Positions 62,272 through 64,000 of a stretch of DNA of 64,000 nucleotides are shown one piece after another. Origin of the DNA: Gaiellasilicea sp963761905. GTDB taxonomy: Bacteria > Actinomycetota > Thermoleophilia > Gaiellales > Gaiellaceae. Both the position numbers and the translations under genes were made by a program. The notes under the pieces were generated by a model. That model saw only the letters and a program-made list of their open reading frames with translations, ran no database searches and had not been told where the DNA came from. The DNA lies in NCBI GenBank assembly GCA_963761905.1, contig CAVXIQ010000006.1, forward strand, positions 1 to 64,000, in the 5' to 3' direction. Position 1 is the first letter of the stretch. Every line of letters starts with the position of its first letter.

Positions 62272-63965
62272 CCGACCTCGTTCACGAGTCGCCGGCGTAT
62301 CGGCTCGAGCTGTCGCCCGACGGGCTCACGGCGACGCTCTCCTCGCCCCGCGGTGTCGACTGGGCGGCGCTGCGTCCCCTCGCCGCCCTCGATACGGTCG
62401 CCGGCTTGGACGAGACCTACGAGGTCTCTCCTCCGCGACGCGAAGGCTCGACCTTCACGATCGAGCGGCGCTCGTCGATCTGGGAGAGCGCGAGCGTCTC
62501 GCTCCACTGCGCCGAAGACGCGGTCGAGATCCGGTTTTCCGTACGAGGGCATGGCGAGCTGACCGATGTCAACCTCCTCGGCTATCGCTCGCTGCTTCCG
62601 CGGGGCAAGTCGAACGGGTTCATGCCGAGCGGATCCGCCTTCAGAACGCTGTTCTCCCCGAACCCGTCGGATCCGCGTGTTCTTCGCCCGGCTTCCGAGT
62701 CGTGCGTGCTCGGGGTCTCGGGCGACGGCGAGCCCGGGCGAGGCCATTGGCTCTTCACTCCGGCGCCGCTCTACCTCGCGCTCAGTCCGGAGGTGGTCGC
62801 GACCCCCGGAGCAGCGCCGTGGCTCGACCTTGCGGTCGTCGCGCCCGTGGACGAGCTCGACTTCGTCCAGCTCGTCTACGAGTCGCGGGACGGCGGCTTC
62901 TCTCTTCGGCTCGAGTACGAAGGCAAGAGGCGCGTCGCAGGCGTCTTCGAGGCACCCGTACTCCTGCTCACCCCCGGCGCGCGCGATCCATACACGGGCC
63001 TCCGCCGCCATCGCGACGACCTGGCTGACCGCGGGGCGGCGCCCGCGCCGAAGCCGCGCGACCAACCGGCGTGGTGGCGCGAGCCGATCTTCTGCGGCTG
63101 GGGAGCCCAGTGCCGCATCGCGGAATCGGGCAACGGGATCGCGGCCGACCACGCCACCCAGGCGAACTACGACCAGTTCCTCGACCTTCTCGAGCAAGAG
63201 GGCGTCGTGCCCGGAATCGTCGTCCTCGACGACAAGTGGCAGGCCGACTACGGGACGAACGCGCCCGACACCGACAAGTGGCCCGACCTGAAGGGCTGGA
63301 TCGGCGCCCGGCACGAGCGCGGGCAGCAGGTGCTGCTGTGGTGGAAGGCCTGGGATGCGCAGGGCCTCGGCTCCGAGGTGTGCGTCCGCAACCCCGCCGG
63401 CGAGCCCGTCGGGCTCGATCCGTCGAACCCAGCCGCGCGAGAGGTGTTGCGCGAGAGCGTGCAGGCGATGCTGTCGCCCGAAGGACTCGACGCGGACGGT
63501 CTCAAGGTCGACTTCACGGCGCGGACTCCGACTGGCCGCGCTCTCACGCACTACGGGGAGAGCTGGGGAATCGCACTGCTGCACCAGCTGCTGGCGACGG
63601 TCTACACGGCAGCCAAGGAGGCGAAGCCGGACGCACTCGTCATGACGCACACGCCTCACCCGGCTTTCGTCGACGTCACCGACATGATCCGCCTCAACGA
63701 CATGGTCGCCGGTGCCTCTTCGGTCGTGCCCCAGATGCGACATCGCGCCGCGGTCGCCCGAGCCGCCTGCCCCGAGCTCCTGATCGACACCGACGACTGG
63801 AGGATCCCGTCGCTGCTCGAGTGGCGCGAATACCTCGAGGCAAAGCTCGAGCTCGGGATTCCCTCGCTCTACTACGCGGACGGGATCGACGCCACCGGGG
63901 AGCCGTTCGAGCCAGAGGACTACGCCGCGCTGCGCCGCACGTGGGCCGAATGGCGTGCGTCGTGA
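62268..63965 (+). CDS. Glycoside hydrolase-like protein, clan GH-D/GH31-type barrel, family not assigned
   Basis: 565 residues, cytosolic. The N-terminal 250 residues form a beta-type domain (YRLELSPDGLTATLSSPRGVDW). Next comes a TIM barrel with EPIFCGWGAQCRIA, VPGIVVLDDKWQADYGTN, QQVLLWWKAWDAQGLGSE, the likely nucleophile Asp in GLDADGLKVDFTARTP, and LLIDTDDWRIPSLLEWREYL, where an acid/base Asp could lie. The order resembles GH36/GH27 (L-K-x-D strand) and GH31 enzymes but does not match either signature well. The GTG start at 62268 overlaps the double-MBL stop. Confidence 0.65.
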   Translation: MTDLVHESPAYRLELSPDGLTATLSSPRGVDWAALRPLAALDTVAGLDETYEVSPPRREGSTFTIERRSSIWESASVSLHCAEDAVEIRFSVRGHGELTDVNLLGYRSLLPRGKSNGFMPSGSAFRTLFSPNPSDPRVLRPASESCVLGVSGDGEPGRGHWLFTPAPLYLALSPEVVATPGAAPWLDLAVVAPVDELDFVQLVYESRDGGFSLRLEYEGKRRVAGVFEAPVLLLTPGARDPYTGLRRHRDDLADRGAAPAPKPRDQPAWWREPIFCGWGAQCRIAESGNGIAADHATQANYDQFLDLLEQEGVVPGIVVLDDKWQADYGTNAPDTDKWPDLKGWIGARHERGQQVLLWWKAWDAQGLGSEVCVRNPAGEPVGLDPSNPAAREVLRESVQAMLSPEGLDADGLKVDFTARTPTGRALTHYGESWGIALLHQLLATVYTAAKEAKPDALVMTHTPHPAFVDVTDMIRLNDMVAGASSVVPQMRHRAAVARAACPELLIDTDDWRIPSLLEWREYLEAKLELGIPSLYYADGIDATGEPFEPEDYAALRRTWAEWRAS

Positions 63966-64000
63966 GCGCCGACGGCCCGAGGCGGCAACCCACGCTTGCC
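63962..64000 (+). CDS. Probable LacI-family transcriptional regulator, first 13 codons only
   Basis: The GTG at 63962 overlaps the glycosidase-like stop (GTGA) and opens VSADGPRRQPTLA at the window edge. RRQPTLA is how many LacI-family repressors enter their helix-turn-helix (usually continuing DVA). Together with the GCAA-N3-TTGC dyad at 60416 this suggests a local sugar-responsive repressor. The call rests on a few residues. Confidence 0.4.
   Translation, partial: MSADGPRRQPTLA

Noticed and set aside
1..64000. CRISPR array, insertion sequence or prophage
   Set aside because: No regularly spaced repeats, transposase, integrase or phage structural genes were seen on either strand.

Overview
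The window is about 64 kb of very GC-rich bacterial chromosome with dense genes, many 4-bp NTGA stop/start overlaps, frequent GTG/TTG starts and tRNA genes without an encoded CCA. The gene set (MMPL transporter, LytR_C-domain protein beside an O-antigen-ligase-like gene, DUF4032 kinase-like protein, class II B12-dependent ribonucleotide reductase NrdJ, several genes that look leaderless) fits a soil-type high-GC actinobacterium, most likely class Thermoleophilia (Gaiellales/Solirubrobacterales). That placement is inference, not a database result. I see no phage, insertion sequence or CRISPR array.

Layout. 0-1.6 kb: end of an MMPL transporter, a small secreted protein, tRNA-Thr. 1.6-8 kb: ECF sigma factor, DNA polymerase III delta' and thymidylate kinase on the minus strand, then sugar epimerase, LytR_C protein, O-antigen-ligase/TPR protein and a secreted protein. 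8-17 kb: nrdJ, a clan-A glycoside hydrolase, a TPR protein, a degenerate HNH/AAA-ATPase patch, a phytase-like esterase and a K+ channel. 17-29 kb: aldo/keto reductase, ornithine-cyclodeaminase-like protein and threonine-dehydratase-like enzyme; methyltransferase and DUF218; two tandem YcaQ/AlkZ-like proteins, cystathionine gamma-synthase and an MBL hydrolase; a degraded MFS gene; and a MATE-SDR-CDF operon. 29-38 kb: a complete sugar ABC importer (ATPase, lipoprotein, two permeases), an FAD protein, a beta-helix membrane protein and DUF4032. 38-50 kb: cyclophilin and cupin, an FtsH-like protease with a partner, LysR with isocitrate lyase, a methyltransferase with a lytic transglycosylase, an ArsR/SRPBCC pair, msrBA, hemolysin III, and tRNAs Glu, Val and Lys. 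50-64 kb: an orphan GAF histidine kinase, then a divergent carbohydrate locus. Its minus-strand operon holds an ABC ATPase, GH38 alpha-mannosidase, PfkB kinase, tartrate/D-malate dehydrogenase-like enzyme, serine hydrolase and aldehyde dehydrogenase. Its plus-strand operon holds a double-MBL protein, an unclassified glycosidase-like protein and the first codons of a probable LacI repressor.

How the parts connect. The two carbohydrate loci (29.4 kb and 60.4 kb) each carry a short GCAA-N(2-3)-TTGC dyad upstream, so a shared LacI-type control is possible. The 52-64 kb locus is the best candidate for an undescribed catabolic pathway: it pairs a GH38 enzyme, a glycosidase I cannot place, a tandem MBL enzyme with one altered metal site and C4-acid/aldehyde oxidation genes.

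Caution on sequence quality. About twenty genes contain single-base frameshifts, several of them in G or C runs, while the homologous reading simply continues in another frame. Most look like sequencing or assembly indels. Two patches (13.4-15.1 kb and 25.2-26.4 kb) hold so many shifts that true pseudogenes are plausible. Coordinates for shifted genes below span the reconstructed gene.
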